Source: an uncultured Azospirillum sp. (GTDB lineage: Bacteria; Pseudomonadota; Alphaproteobacteria; RF32; CAG-239). Taken from it: a DNA stretch of 64,000 nt. The translations under genes were made by a program, and so were the position numbers. Below the pieces are notes generated by a model. It saw nothing but the letters and a program-made list of their open reading frames with translations. It was not told the DNA's origin and did not search any database. This document shows positions 26,490 through 35,675 of the stretch, one piece after another. Every line of letters starts with the position of its first letter. Position 1 is the first letter of the stretch. Where the stretch lies: assembly GCA_900539605.1 (NCBI GenBank), contig UQCS01000007.1:4666-68665 (forward strand), written 5' to 3'.

Positions 26490-27166
26490 TGAAAAAAGCA
26501 TTTTTTGTTTGGGTATTGCTTCTGGCACTTTTGAATGCCGGTTATGCCCGCGCCGACTTTGAGGCGGTGGAAACCGTGCTTGGCAAGTTGGAGGATGTAC
26601 AGAAGGAAGCCCAAAACGTCCAGGAAGAGCTTAAAAAAGTGCAGGCCGGCATCAATGCGGCACGCCAGGGCGATTTCGGACCGCTGAAAGAAGTCAAGAG
26701 CAATATTCTGAACGATAAAAAAATTAATGTCAAAATGATCGGCCCGATTGCCGAAAAAGTTGGTGATGTTAAGGAACTCGAAGGTGCGGTGGAAGAAAAT
26801 ATGATTCCGAACTACACTGATAAAGATCAGGATGCCACTTTTTTTGTTAACAAGGATACGACCGATGCAATCCGCCGCGAAAGCCTGAGCCGGATGTATG
26901 CGTATGCTTTGGTGCTTCGTGTTAATATGGAAGAAGCACGTACCAAAGGGCAGGCCGCGGATAAACCTGTTACGGCAGAAGACAGTCGCGAGATTTTGCA
27001 GTCGGCAGCAACCAAAGAAGCGATGGAAAACGCCCGTCGTTACGCGCATATTTGGGACATGCAGTCGGCGATTTATGAGTTGCAGCTGATTGAAAAGGCT
27101 CTGCTGTTCAGCAATAAAGACAAAGGCGAGAGCGGTAACTCCGCAGCGGAAGGAGACGAAAAATGA
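26486..27166 (+). CDS. Exported helical protein of the secretion operon
   Basis: The product is 226 aa with a signal peptide (AFFVWVLLLALLNAGYARA), then an almost entirely helical, charged mature protein with predicted coiled coil (VLGKLEDVQKEAQNVQEELKKVQAG). The gene overlaps both neighbours by four bases, so it is tightly coupled in the operon at the position of virB5/virB6. The ATG at 26486 and the next codon ATG are both possible starts. It could be a second VirB5-like protein; not recognised beyond that. Confidence 0.7.
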   Translation: MMKKAFFVWVLLLALLNAGYARADFEAVETVLGKLEDVQKEAQNVQEELKKVQAGINAARQGDFGPLKEVKSNILNDKKINVKMIGPIAEKVGDVKELEGAVEENMIPNYTDKDQDATFFVNKDTTDAIRRESLSRMYAYALVLRVNMEEARTKGQAADKPVTAEDSREILQSAATKEAMENARRYAHIWDMQSAIYELQLIEKALLFSNKDKGESGNSAAEGDEK

Positions 27167-28413
27167 AAAAAAATCTTCTTGATCTTTTTGTTTTAGGCAC
27201 GGTGCTTTTGGGGGCACCGGCCCACGCTTTCATTCCGTTGCCGCCGTTTAAAACGGACGTCGGTGTCATCGGCAACGAAGTCATTTCCTATGGTAACACC
27301 ACTTCTCAAACGGCCGGTAAAGGGTTGCAGCAGTCTGCAATTGTGCAGACGGCCATCACCTACGGCAAAGGAGCGAAAGAATTTTATGATTTCGGAATGA
27401 AAATGATGAAAGAGTTTCAGGGGATAGAACTGAACAATCTTGGCGAAATCATGAATAAATTGAGCGATATGGAAGCCGAACAAAGCAAGACCAAAGAAGA
27501 GGCAGCAGTTGAAATTGCTGCCAAAACCCGGGAAGCAAATGCAAAAATCGCGGCGCTGGATGAAAATACGCGGGAACTGAATAAGAAAATTGTCGAAGAT
27601 CCCGCCAATACCGAAAAGTATCAGAAACAAATTCGTAAGAACGAACAGGAAAAGGTCAAAATATCCAAAAAACTGGTTAAAGAGACCCGTCAAATCAATC
27701 GTAAAACCGAAACTAAAATCGGCAAGTTAAACGATCAAATCGGCAATATGAAAAATCAGGCGGCTGATCTGATTGCTTCGGTAAAAATGATTCCCGCCAG
27801 TTACGATTCGGCGGAAGACCTGCAAAAAACTGCTAAATCTCTGATGCCGGAAAAAGGTACCGAAGTTGATACCCATGTTTCTGCAACTTATGCTGCAATC
27901 TATCGCGCGGCCTATTACAAAGCGATGCAGCAGGCGATGGTTCGTTCAATGACCATCAAGTCAAGAATTGAAAAGGATGATACGGAGGCAGGCAAGAAAA
28001 AAGTATCAACAGTACAGTTTGAAAGCTTGGGCGGGGCTCTGGGGACCGTGGTGACGATGAAAACCGATAATATTCAGGCGCTGCTTAACTTTACCGAAAT
28101 ATTGCTGCAAAAAATGCAGTTGGACGTGGCCCGTGATCTGGCAACCGAAAACTTTGCAACCGTCGATCCGGTGCAGGCTGCCGGGGACTTTAACCTGGAC
28201 AACTATAAGTTTACGCCGCCGAGCACCGAAGAACTGGAAGCAGCCGACGGCAAAAAACCGGAAAAGCTGGGTGAACTTGAAAAAGAGATTACTCCGAGCA
28301 GCGGAAAAATCTTAACCGACGGGTTGGCTGATATGCAGGCCACTGCAGGGACAGGGGACAATCCGGCCAACACAACGACAGAAGCAGGGAGTGGAAAAGA
28401 TGAGAAAAAATAA
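27163..28413 (+). CDS. Exported coiled-coil protein of the secretion operon
   Basis: A 416-aa protein with a signal peptide (LFVLGTVLLGAPAHA) followed by FIPLPPFKTDVGVIGNEVISYGN, an N-terminus similar in style to the neighbouring VirB5-like protein. A long coiled coil (about 90-205, Lys/Glu/Asn-rich) follows, then a helical region that continues to the end with a Thr/Gly-rich tail. No cysteines or catalytic motif stand out. The end overlaps the next gene's start. Probably a periplasmic structural part of the apparatus (inference from context). Confidence 0.7.
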   Translation: MKKNLLDLFVLGTVLLGAPAHAFIPLPPFKTDVGVIGNEVISYGNTTSQTAGKGLQQSAIVQTAITYGKGAKEFYDFGMKMMKEFQGIELNNLGEIMNKLSDMEAEQSKTKEEAAVEIAAKTREANAKIAALDENTRELNKKIVEDPANTEKYQKQIRKNEQEKVKISKKLVKETRQINRKTETKIGKLNDQIGNMKNQAADLIASVKMIPASYDSAEDLQKTAKSLMPEKGTEVDTHVSATYAAIYRAAYYKAMQQAMVRSMTIKSRIEKDDTEAGKKKVSTVQFESLGGALGTVVTMKTDNIQALLNFTEILLQKMQLDVARDLATENFATVDPVQAAGDFNLDNYKFTPPSTEELEAADGKKPEKLGELEKEITPSSGKILTDGLADMQATAGTGDNPANTTTEAGSGKDEKK

Positions 28414-31400
28414 AAGGTTTTATTTCGGAGTCCTGCTGGTTTCGGGAATGCTCGGCTTCGGTTCTCCTGCCAACGCTCAGCTGGTGGCCGGGGTCTCGTT
28501 CGACTTCCTCGGTGATGCGGCGGCAGCGGTCACACCTGTTTTTGAACAAATTCAGACCGCGGCGGATGAAGCGGTAAAATATGCCAAAGAGAAGGTAACT
28601 TCTCTCAAAGCGGGTCTTGCTTCTTATTTTTCCAAACGTAAAAATGCCGCCGAAAAAGTTCCCGGCACCAAAAGGTTTGCCAAAAACAGTTCGGTAGACA
28701 TTGCAAATGCGGATGCCGTTCAGGCGGCGGTTAACGAGTTGTTCCTGCAATATCCGTCCGATGATCCGCGGGTTAACAAATTTTATGAAAAAGAAGCACT
28801 TGAGTTTTATTATGATACCATGATCGAAATTCAGACCGCTTCCAAAAAGCTGGAAGCACAGTTGGACAGCCTGCGTACCGAAATCGACACCTTTGCCAAA
28901 GATGCCGTGGCACCGTCCGGCGGCAATGCCGGTTCCATGCCGTCCGAAGATGAAAGCGGCAACTATTATAATCTGTATCTCGCTCATAAAAAATTCAACG
29001 ACGTCCTGAAGGTAACCGAAGAAGTCATGGCGTTGTATTCGCAATATTATGTTGCCCGTGCCATCTACCGCAAAACCATTCTTCCGGCGCCGTATCAGAA
29101 AGAAAAAGATCAAAAGCCGGGTGACGGCAAAAAGTCGGCCGCTTCAAGCTATTTTCACAGCCGGTTTGCCTTTGCACAATTTGTAAGCGGCAGTACCGCC
29201 GCGGCGGAAGCAGAAGAGGCGGAAGACGAGGAAAACGAAGCGCCGGGAGGCGAATATACTAAAATTGACTTTACGGTACCCGATGCTCCCGAAGCCAAAT
29301 CGTTAATGGCGGGCAGTGAAAAGGAGCTGGCGGATCTGGGTGTTATTTCGAAAGCGCAGCGTTATTTGAACAGCGCTCTCAACGCCCACAATACCATGCG
29401 CCTGCTGCCTTCTTATCGAACGGTATTTGAACAGTTTGAATTGTTTAAGAAAATGCATGCCAAAGCCGCTCAGGCGGTGGCGACTTCCGATCAGTGCGTG
29501 ATTCAGTATCTGGGACGCCGTTATAAAGAACCGGAAAAAGTCTGGTACGGGACTTCGAGCGCACCGGCCGATCCGGTCAATTATGATGATCGTAAAGGAA
29601 TATCCGGTTGGGCCGTGGCTGCTTTCCAGGTAGCAAACGCCGATAAAACGGCAGGGTTAGACACAGATTCTTTTGCAACGATTGACTATGGAAATCAGGC
29701 AGACAGCAGCAACCTCAGCAGCTTGAACAAAGTTACCGATCAGATTTCGGCGGCCGATGATACAAACGCTCTGGCATCACCGAGCCAAAACGAGGCTTTT
29801 TCCGATGCGGCGCGGGAAGTTGAACTGATTACCTGGCAAATCGGCGCTCAGGCGGCAATGGTGCTGGCAGAGGATCAGTATTCGGCCAAGCCGGTTTACG
29901 GAAAGGCGTACAATCCCTATCCTTTGTGGCAGGATCAGAAAAGCTATTATAATCAGTATATCGACGGCAAATACGAAAATATGAAAGAATATATTCGTAA
30001 TCTGGATCTGAACGCAGTTGCCGTTCAAATTGCCGAAATTATCAATGACGGCCGCGAGGACGGAACCGCGAAAAGTTCGGCTCAAAAAGGATTGAACCGC
30101 CTGTCAGCTTACATTGCCAAAAACGGCGACGGCAACAATGCCGGCAACGGTTTGATCGAAGCCAAAAAAGCGGCATTGGCCAAACTCGAACAGTCAAAAG
30201 AAACGGCGTTGAAACCTCATCTGGTTTCAAAAAACAAGCTGTTGGCACAGTTAGATCAGATGACTGCCAAAATAAGCGCTCTCAGCGATAAAATCAGTCA
30301 GGTTGATGCCGAAATCGCGGCTGGAAATGCCAAGGCCGAAAGCGCGCATAACAATATTAAACGGATGAACGAACGGGGTGCAACCGACAATTCTGTTTTA
30401 TACGAAACCGCAGTCAGCGATTTTGCCGGCGGCAGCAGCCAAATGACCGACAACATGGCTGAAGCAACCCGTTTGCGGACCGAAGTCAAAAAATACGAAA
30501 AACAGCGAGATGCTCTCAACCAAAAGCTTGCGGCGCTGGAAGAAAAAATCGCGCTGATTGAAGAAGATTATATTGTTCGTGCCGCCGCGCTCGATGCGGA
30601 ATATAACGGCAAGCTGGCAAGCGCCGCTTCCTCAACGGCCAAAACTCCGAATTTGGCGGCATTGGTTGACCAGCTCGGTGTCAGCGGTCTCGGACTGGGA
30701 GGAATTGTATCCAGTGCCGACGGTTTGGTTTCCGACGCCAAAAGCTATGCAGTTAAGTTAATTGATCAGGCACGTCAGGATATGTATAATCTGGGAGACG
30801 GTTTATACGAAACTCGAAACAACGGCGCCGTGGTCAGACGTCATCAGGAACTGATAGACGAATTGAAGACGATGCCGAAAAAACAATTTGTCCGGGCGGC
30901 AATTTCAGCTGCCGGTGACAGCGGCGCATCGGCGATCGCTTCTTTATTGTCGGGTGCGCTTTCATCGGCTGTGACCGGCAATATTTGCAGTAACGTCGCT
31001 TGTGATGCCCCGGATGAAGCGTATTTTGTCGGTCTCGGTGCCAAAACGCGCGACTTTACCGCGCCCAAGGCACCGTCGTTCAAGCATTATCCGTCACCGC
31101 GCGACATTGTTCATTTTGATCTGACCGACTATAAAAACCTCAAGAAGACCAATGACGGCGTCGTAACCAAAGCGTCTTTTCTCGGCTACGGCGGCGAAAT
31201 TCCCGCGATTTGGCAGAAAATGCTGGCAGATGATGCTTATGTTGAAAAAGGTTTGAATTTGAGTTCGTTGCTGGAACAAGGCGGCGAGAGCAAGTATTTT
31301 ATGCGCGGAACTTTGTATCCGTGCCGGATCGGCAGCTATGCGGTTGATATTGCCGCTTCCAAAGTTGACCTCAGTCAAACCAGCGGTCAGTATCTGGTCA

Positions 31401-32197
31401 GTCCGAATGCTTCGCCGGAGATGCCTGTTTGCCAGGATATTTCTCTTAAAGGGGCGTTGGCCTATTTTACCGTAACTGACCTTGAACTGGACAAGAGTGT
31501 TCGTGCCGGTACCCAGAAAACACCGGCGGAAATCAGTCCCAGCGAGCTTGGCACATTGTTGGCCTATGATGACCAGCGGCTTCACTTTAACAGCGCCTCT
31601 TACAATGTTTATGAACGGATGGTTCAGTTGGAAGAAAAAGCCAATAGCGAAAGTTTTGACTTTGAGGTGCGGGACAACGTTTATCAAAAGGCAATGTATT
31701 CGCACAACCAAATCGGTGATTTCCTGCATTTTGTCGACAAGGAAAACACCATTCGCAAAAATGTTGACGAGCTTCAGCTGAGTATCAACGATGCTCGCAA
31801 AACCATCAGGGAAATGCTGGCGGAGATGGGATTTAAAGTCTCCGATAACTTTAATCTTGCCAACGAAAGCGATTATGCGTATATTCGCAACAAGCTGAAT
31901 CAATACAAAAACAACATGATTGGTGCTGCGGCGGCGGAAATTTCGACGGTCAATCACAGCAATCCGGTGGTTAAGGAACGTTATGATAAAGCGGATAATA
32001 CCCGGGCAGCGCTGGTTCAGGACAAAGACGCGTTGATTAACCTGAATAACTCGACGGCAGCCGGCAGTTCGTTGGAAGAAGCGATTATCAGCGAAAGAGC
32101 CAACCAAAAAGTTATGGAAAAGGCACAGAACGAAGGTTTGGATGCGATCCGCAAAGAGATAGACAATTACGAAAAACCGCTTTGCGCCGCATATTAA
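28400..32197 (+). CDS. Very large exported protein (1265 aa) of the secretion operon
   Basis: The signal peptide (FYFGVLLVSGMLGFGSPANA) is followed by QLVAGVSFDFLGDAAAAV. The mature part is mostly helical with several coiled coils (near 90-180, 570-740 and 1020-1150) and acidic patches. Cysteines are few: CSNVAC near 850, CRIG near 970 and a C-terminal LCAAY. No membrane segment after the signal and no enzyme motif is visible. The GTG at 28391 is in frame, but the ATG at 28400 starts the signal peptide cleanly. A position between VirB5-like and VirB8 genes suggests an extracytoplasmic scaffold or surface-exposed component. Family unknown. Confidence 0.7.
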   Translation: MRKNKRFYFGVLLVSGMLGFGSPANAQLVAGVSFDFLGDAAAAVTPVFEQIQTAADEAVKYAKEKVTSLKAGLASYFSKRKNAAEKVPGTKRFAKNSSVDIANADAVQAAVNELFLQYPSDDPRVNKFYEKEALEFYYDTMIEIQTASKKLEAQLDSLRTEIDTFAKDAVAPSGGNAGSMPSEDESGNYYNLYLAHKKFNDVLKVTEEVMALYSQYYVARAIYRKTILPAPYQKEKDQKPGDGKKSAASSYFHSRFAFAQFVSGSTAAAEAEEAEDEENEAPGGEYTKIDFTVPDAPEAKSLMAGSEKELADLGVISKAQRYLNSALNAHNTMRLLPSYRTVFEQFELFKKMHAKAAQAVATSDQCVIQYLGRRYKEPEKVWYGTSSAPADPVNYDDRKGISGWAVAAFQVANADKTAGLDTDSFATIDYGNQADSSNLSSLNKVTDQISAADDTNALASPSQNEAFSDAAREVELITWQIGAQAAMVLAEDQYSAKPVYGKAYNPYPLWQDQKSYYNQYIDGKYENMKEYIRNLDLNAVAVQIAEIINDGREDGTAKSSAQKGLNRLSAYIAKNGDGNNAGNGLIEAKKAALAKLEQSKETALKPHLVSKNKLLAQLDQMTAKISALSDKISQVDAEIAAGNAKAESAHNNIKRMNERGATDNSVLYETAVSDFAGGSSQMTDNMAEATRLRTEVKKYEKQRDALNQKLAALEEKIALIEEDYIVRAAALDAEYNGKLASAASSTAKTPNLAALVDQLGVSGLGLGGIVSSADGLVSDAKSYAVKLIDQARQDMYNLGDGLYETRNNGAVVRRHQELIDELKTMPKKQFVRAAISAAGDSGASAIASLLSGALSSAVTGNICSNVACDAPDEAYFVGLGAKTRDFTAPKAPSFKHYPSPRDIVHFDLTDYKNLKKTNDGVVTKASFLGYGGEIPAIWQKMLADDAYVEKGLNLSSLLEQGGESKYFMRGTLYPCRIGSYAVDIAASKVDLSQTSGQYLVSPNASPEMPVCQDISLKGALAYFTVTDLELDKSVRAGTQKTPAEISPSELGTLLAYDDQRLHFNSASYNVYERMVQLEEKANSESFDFEVRDNVYQKAMYSHNQIGDFLHFVDKENTIRKNVDELQLSINDARKTIREMLAEMGFKVSDNFNLANESDYAYIRNKLNQYKNNMIGAAAAEISTVNHSNPVVKERYDKADNTRAALVQDKDALINLNNSTAAGSSLEEAIISERANQKVMEKAQNEGLDAIRKEIDNYEKPLCAAY

Positions 32198-32210
32198 AAG
32201 AAAGTGAGCG

Positions 32211-32969
32211 ATGAACAAGATCAGTAAAATCCTGGAAGGCAGCAAAATTCTTGCCATTACCGACAAGAGCGGAAGAGAATATCACTTTATCGGCAGCAAA
32301 GAACGGGAAAAAGTAAGCGCCAAAATGACATATTATCTTTGGCTTTCCCGTTTCTTTGTTGTGACTTCCGCCGCGTCGCTGCTGCTGTTTCTGGCCGCTT
32401 CTCTGGCTTTGTTCAATCTGGCACCCCGGGTAACGGTAGAACCTTTTCTGATTATAGACCAGAGTTCTTCTGATGAGATTGTCCGTTATGAACCGATTGC
32501 CTATAACATGGCGTCCAAGAAAATGATGATGGAAACCTTTGTGCGCCAATACGTGCTTTATCGCAATACGATTATTAACGACGAACGAGAAATGATGGTA
32601 CGTTGGTATGCCGGCGGCATCGTCAATTATTTGTCGGCGCCTCAGGTTTTTGACGACTTTGCCAAATATCGCGAAAGCATTTGGAAAGACATTACCGACA
32701 ACCAAACCAGCCAGGAAGTGGAAATCATATCGATCGGCCGTGTCGGCGGCGATAAGAGCCCGGTCTGGAAAGTGGACTTCAAGACTTATGAAGTTTCGGC
32801 ACGGCGCCGAAATAACGAAACCGGTGCCCTGTTTTTACGGGTTCATTACTGGACGGCGTCGGTCACCTCGTATTTTATCCCCGAGCGAGAATTTATGGGA
32901 CGGCGGCTGCTCAATCCTCTTGGCTTTACCGTAACCAGATATTCGCAAAGCGAAGTGGAATTCTTGTAA
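32211..32969 (+). CDS. virB8: VirB8-family T4SS inner-membrane protein (1)
   Basis: A 252-aa bitopic protein. A cytosolic N-terminus (about 45 residues) and a single membrane segment (FFVVTSAASLLLFLAASLALFNLAP) precede a periplasmic NTF2-like domain with VEPFLIIDQ, ETFVRQYVLYRN, WYAGGIVNYLSAPQVFDDF, and VWKVDFKTYEV...YWTASVTSYF near the end. This is the VirB8/TrbF/DotI pattern. It forms part of the inner-membrane core linking VirB4 to VirB9/VirB10. A second VirB8 follows after the lipoprotein gene. Confidence 0.88.
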   Translation: MNKISKILEGSKILAITDKSGREYHFIGSKEREKVSAKMTYYLWLSRFFVVTSAASLLLFLAASLALFNLAPRVTVEPFLIIDQSSSDEIVRYEPIAYNMASKKMMMETFVRQYVLYRNTIINDEREMMVRWYAGGIVNYLSAPQVFDDFAKYRESIWKDITDNQTSQEVEIISIGRVGGDKSPVWKVDFKTYEVSARRRNNETGALFLRVHYWTASVTSYFIPEREFMGRRLLNPLGFTVTRYSQSEVEFL

Positions 32970-33087
32970 ATTTGTTAACCATTTTGATTTATAACACAAT
33001 CAGATCAGAGTTTATTCAAAAAATGTTAGACTTTTGCGAAAAAAAAGTTTAACTTCAATATATCTTATTATAAACGAGGATATTTCG

Positions 33088-33276
33088 ATGTACAAAAATT
33101 TAGTGTTGGTGTTGATTCTTTTGTTATTGTCAGCCTGCGGGTTGTTCGGTTCGTATTATGAACCGGAACCGGTCGGCGTCGGTAAGGCTTCGGACGAACT
33201 GAAACTGTCGCCCTGTGCCTGTTTGCAGGTTGAACTGCCGAAGAATTTGCCCGACTGGTTTATTGAAACGATCTAA
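33088..33276 (+). CDS. Small VirB7-like lipoprotein
   Basis: A 62-aa lipoprotein; NLVLVLILLLLSAC gives lipobox LLSAC with the acylated Cys at about 17. The short mature part has two more cysteines (SPCACLQVELP). Size, lipidation and placement next to virB8-virB9 match VirB7, which tethers VirB9 to the outer membrane. The frame is open from 33034, but the ATG at 33088 with CGAGGA upstream is the sensible start. Confidence 0.72.
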   Translation: MYKNLVLVLILLLLSACGLFGSYYEPEPVGVGKASDELKLSPCACLQVELPKNLPDWFIETI

Positions 33277-33291
33277 AGAAAGTTGCCGCGA

Positions 33292-34020
33292 ATGGTACAG
33301 CAGTTGGGGGGAAATAATCAGAATCAGCGTCTTTTGGCCGGCCGCGGGCAACGTCCCGATTCGCCGGTGAACAACAAAGATGCTTTTGTCGCCAATATTG
33401 CCGAAAAAAGGTATTTGTGGACAGCACGTGCTTTTGCGATTATCACCGCGGTCAGTTTGTGCTGCAATATCGTGTTGCTGCTGGCAATTGCACAGGTTAT
33501 TCCGTTGTACCGGGTTGAACCGTTTTTGCTTACTTTCCAAAATAAGGAAGAACAGGTTTACAATATTCAGCCGGTTGAACGCAAAATGGAAGACGAAAAG
33601 GAAATTACCGAGGTTTTCGTGCGTGAATATGTTTTGTTGCGCAGTTCTTTTAACCTCGATATTCCGGAAGTAGAAGCGCGCTGGATGCCGGGGGGCATGA
33701 TTGAAGAAATGTCGGCGCCGCAAGTCTATGAAGATTTTCTTAAAAATACGGCTAACCGCGCGTTGGAACTGATCCGCAGCCGCCACATGATCCGCGACGT
33801 GCGGATTATGACGGTTAACGAACTTGGTTCCGGCATATGGCAGGTTGAGTATGAAACCCGCGATATGTATCCTGATTCCAAAACGCCGGAAGTCAATTAC
33901 TGGACAGCCAGTCTTAAGGTCGGATACCGCGGCAAGAGGGTGAAATACAAGGGAAGATTAAAAAATCCGGTCGGCTTTACAGTGTACCAATACTCGCTGA
34001 CTTACAACAAAGTAAAATAA
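33292..34020 (+). CDS. VirB8-family T4SS inner-membrane protein (2)
   Basis: A 242-aa paralogue of the VirB8 at 32211. It has a membrane segment AFAIITAVSLCCNIVLLLAIAQVI, then VEPFLLTFQNKEEQ, TEVFVREYVLLRSSF, RWMPGGMIEEMSAPQVYEDFL, IWQVEYETRDMY and NYWTASLKVGY. The blocks align one for one with the first copy at modest identity. The ATG at 33292 is chosen over the TTG at 33283 because the AAAGAAAG site has correct spacing only for the ATG. Duplicate VirB8 is known in rickettsial systems; the two could form a heteromeric ring (inference). Confidence 0.88.
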   Translation: MVQQLGGNNQNQRLLAGRGQRPDSPVNNKDAFVANIAEKRYLWTARAFAIITAVSLCCNIVLLLAIAQVIPLYRVEPFLLTFQNKEEQVYNIQPVERKMEDEKEITEVFVREYVLLRSSFNLDIPEVEARWMPGGMIEEMSAPQVYEDFLKNTANRALELIRSRHMIRDVRIMTVNELGSGIWQVEYETRDMYPDSKTPEVNYWTASLKVGYRGKRVKYKGRLKNPVGFTVYQYSLTYNKVK

Positions 34021-34034
34021 GGTGGATAAAGATA

Positions 34035-35675
34035 ATGTTATCAAAGTCTGTTAAAATAAGTATCTTAGGTTTGTTCGGGCTCGCATTTGCCGTTGACGCT
34101 GCTGCTCAGGCCACAATCAACAGTATGGATCAGAACGCCGACCAGTCCCAGGGGCAGTATCAGCCGATGGATATGGGGTACGCAGGGTTCAATTCGCTGG
34201 GAATGATGCAAAGCGCCTGGCTCGATCCGCTGCAAAATCTGGGCGAAGGCCAGAGCAAGCCGGCTTATTCCAAATATTATTGGTCGCCCGATCTGGTGTT
34301 GCCGTTGCGGTTGCGCGAGGGGATGATTACTCTGCTCAATTTTCCGGAATGGGAAATGATCGAAGATATATATATCGGCGACAATGCAACTTTTGACGGA
34401 CAGATTTCCGGCCCCAACACCTTGTTGCTTTATCCGCGTAAGGGAGCCAACGTCGGTGTTGATACCAACATTATCGTTTTCGGACGTTCCGGCAACCGTT
34501 ATGTTTTCTATGTCCGCAGCGAAGGGATCAATACCGAGAGATTGACGAACGCCATTGTGGATATTGATGTTATTGACGGTGCCCGCGGCGCCGGCAGTCT
34601 TGGTTCCGGCGGTTCGTCCTCGGGACGTGTCAATGCCAGCAAATATTACGGCGGCAACGGCAAGTCGGTCGATTCCACTTTTACTAAACGTTTTCAAAAA
34701 AATGACTGGATTAAGAGCATTCCACTTGATCCGACCAAATTCCGTTTTGACATTGAGGTTTATGTTCCTAACCCGGACGATGTGGTTATTGCACCGGAAC
34801 GCGTATGGCGCGACGACATTTTCACTTACATCGATTTGGGCGAAAAAGCTCTTAATATGACTCAGCGGCCGATCGTGACCCTGATTGTCGAACGGGTGGA
34901 AGTTCCGGTCGGTTTCCGTACCAAAGGGCCGAATAACCGTTTGATCATTGTCGAAGCCATCGGTGATATGGTAATGCGAAACGGTAAACGGATCGTTTGT
35001 CTCAAACTGCGCAAATCGGATGAAGTCGGTTTGGAAAATATTACTTATGCCGATGACATTACGGATAAAGAATGGGATGTTCCGCCGGCGCTTCCGGGCG
35101 GCCGACAGGGCAAGGCCGGTTCGGCCAGTTATCCGGACGGATACGGCAGCAACTATCCGGAAGGACAGTTTGATATCAACGTCGGTTCGGGCGAAATGAT
35201 TGTGCCGAATTACGGCGGTGCCAACGGTAACGGCAACGGTGTTACCATCCGTTATCAGGCTGACGGCAGCGTTAATATGGGCGGCCGCGGACAGGGCAAC
35301 GGCGGTGACTTTGACTATTCGAAAATGCGGCGCATCAAAAATACGCAGGAATTTGATGCTGCGGCGAGCAGTCTGGCCAGTCAGTACCGTTACGGTTCGG
35401 GCTTTGCCGACGGCGGTTCCAACATTTCTATTGAACTCGGAACCGATGCCAACGTAGACAACTTGGAAACTTTGTGGGATAACTTGTCCTCCAAATATTC
35501 TAAAATTTTGAAAAACTATGATCCGTTCTTCTCGGTTGATGCACCGGCGGACGGCCAGGGTAAAGAGCTGTTCCACCTGAGAATCGGACCGGTTAAAACT
35601 CTGGACGAAGGCGACAGCGTCTGCAGCAAGTTGGGAAGAAACGGCGTCTTTTGCAGCGTAGTCAGGACCCAATGA
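34035..35675 (+). CDS. virB9: VirB9-family protein with SPOR-like C-terminal domain
   Basis: A 546-aa exported protein. After a signal peptide (LGLFGLAFAVDAAAQ) comes the VirB9/CagX N-terminal beta domain (VLPLRLREGMITLLNFPEWE, FGRSGNRYVFYVRSEG), then a C-terminal domain region with EVYVPNPDDVVIAPERVWRDDIFTYIDLG. A Gly/Asn-rich linker (about 355-455) leads to the last 45 residues (ELFHLRIGPVKTLDEGDSVCSKL...VFCSVVR), which match the SPOR peptidoglycan-binding pattern. VirB9 normally is about 290 aa and lacks this domain. It forms the outer-membrane core with VirB7 and VirB10. Confidence 0.85.
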   Translation: MLSKSVKISILGLFGLAFAVDAAAQATINSMDQNADQSQGQYQPMDMGYAGFNSLGMMQSAWLDPLQNLGEGQSKPAYSKYYWSPDLVLPLRLREGMITLLNFPEWEMIEDIYIGDNATFDGQISGPNTLLLYPRKGANVGVDTNIIVFGRSGNRYVFYVRSEGINTERLTNAIVDIDVIDGARGAGSLGSGGSSSGRVNASKYYGGNGKSVDSTFTKRFQKNDWIKSIPLDPTKFRFDIEVYVPNPDDVVIAPERVWRDDIFTYIDLGEKALNMTQRPIVTLIVERVEVPVGFRTKGPNNRLIIVEAIGDMVMRNGKRIVCLKLRKSDEVGLENITYADDITDKEWDVPPALPGGRQGKAGSASYPDGYGSNYPEGQFDINVGSGEMIVPNYGGANGNGNGVTIRYQADGSVNMGGRGQGNGGDFDYSKMRRIKNTQEFDAAASSLASQYRYGSGFADGGSNISIELGTDANVDNLETLWDNLSSKYSKILKNYDPFFSVDAPADGQGKELFHLRIGPVKTLDEGDSVCSKLGRNGVFCSVVRTQ

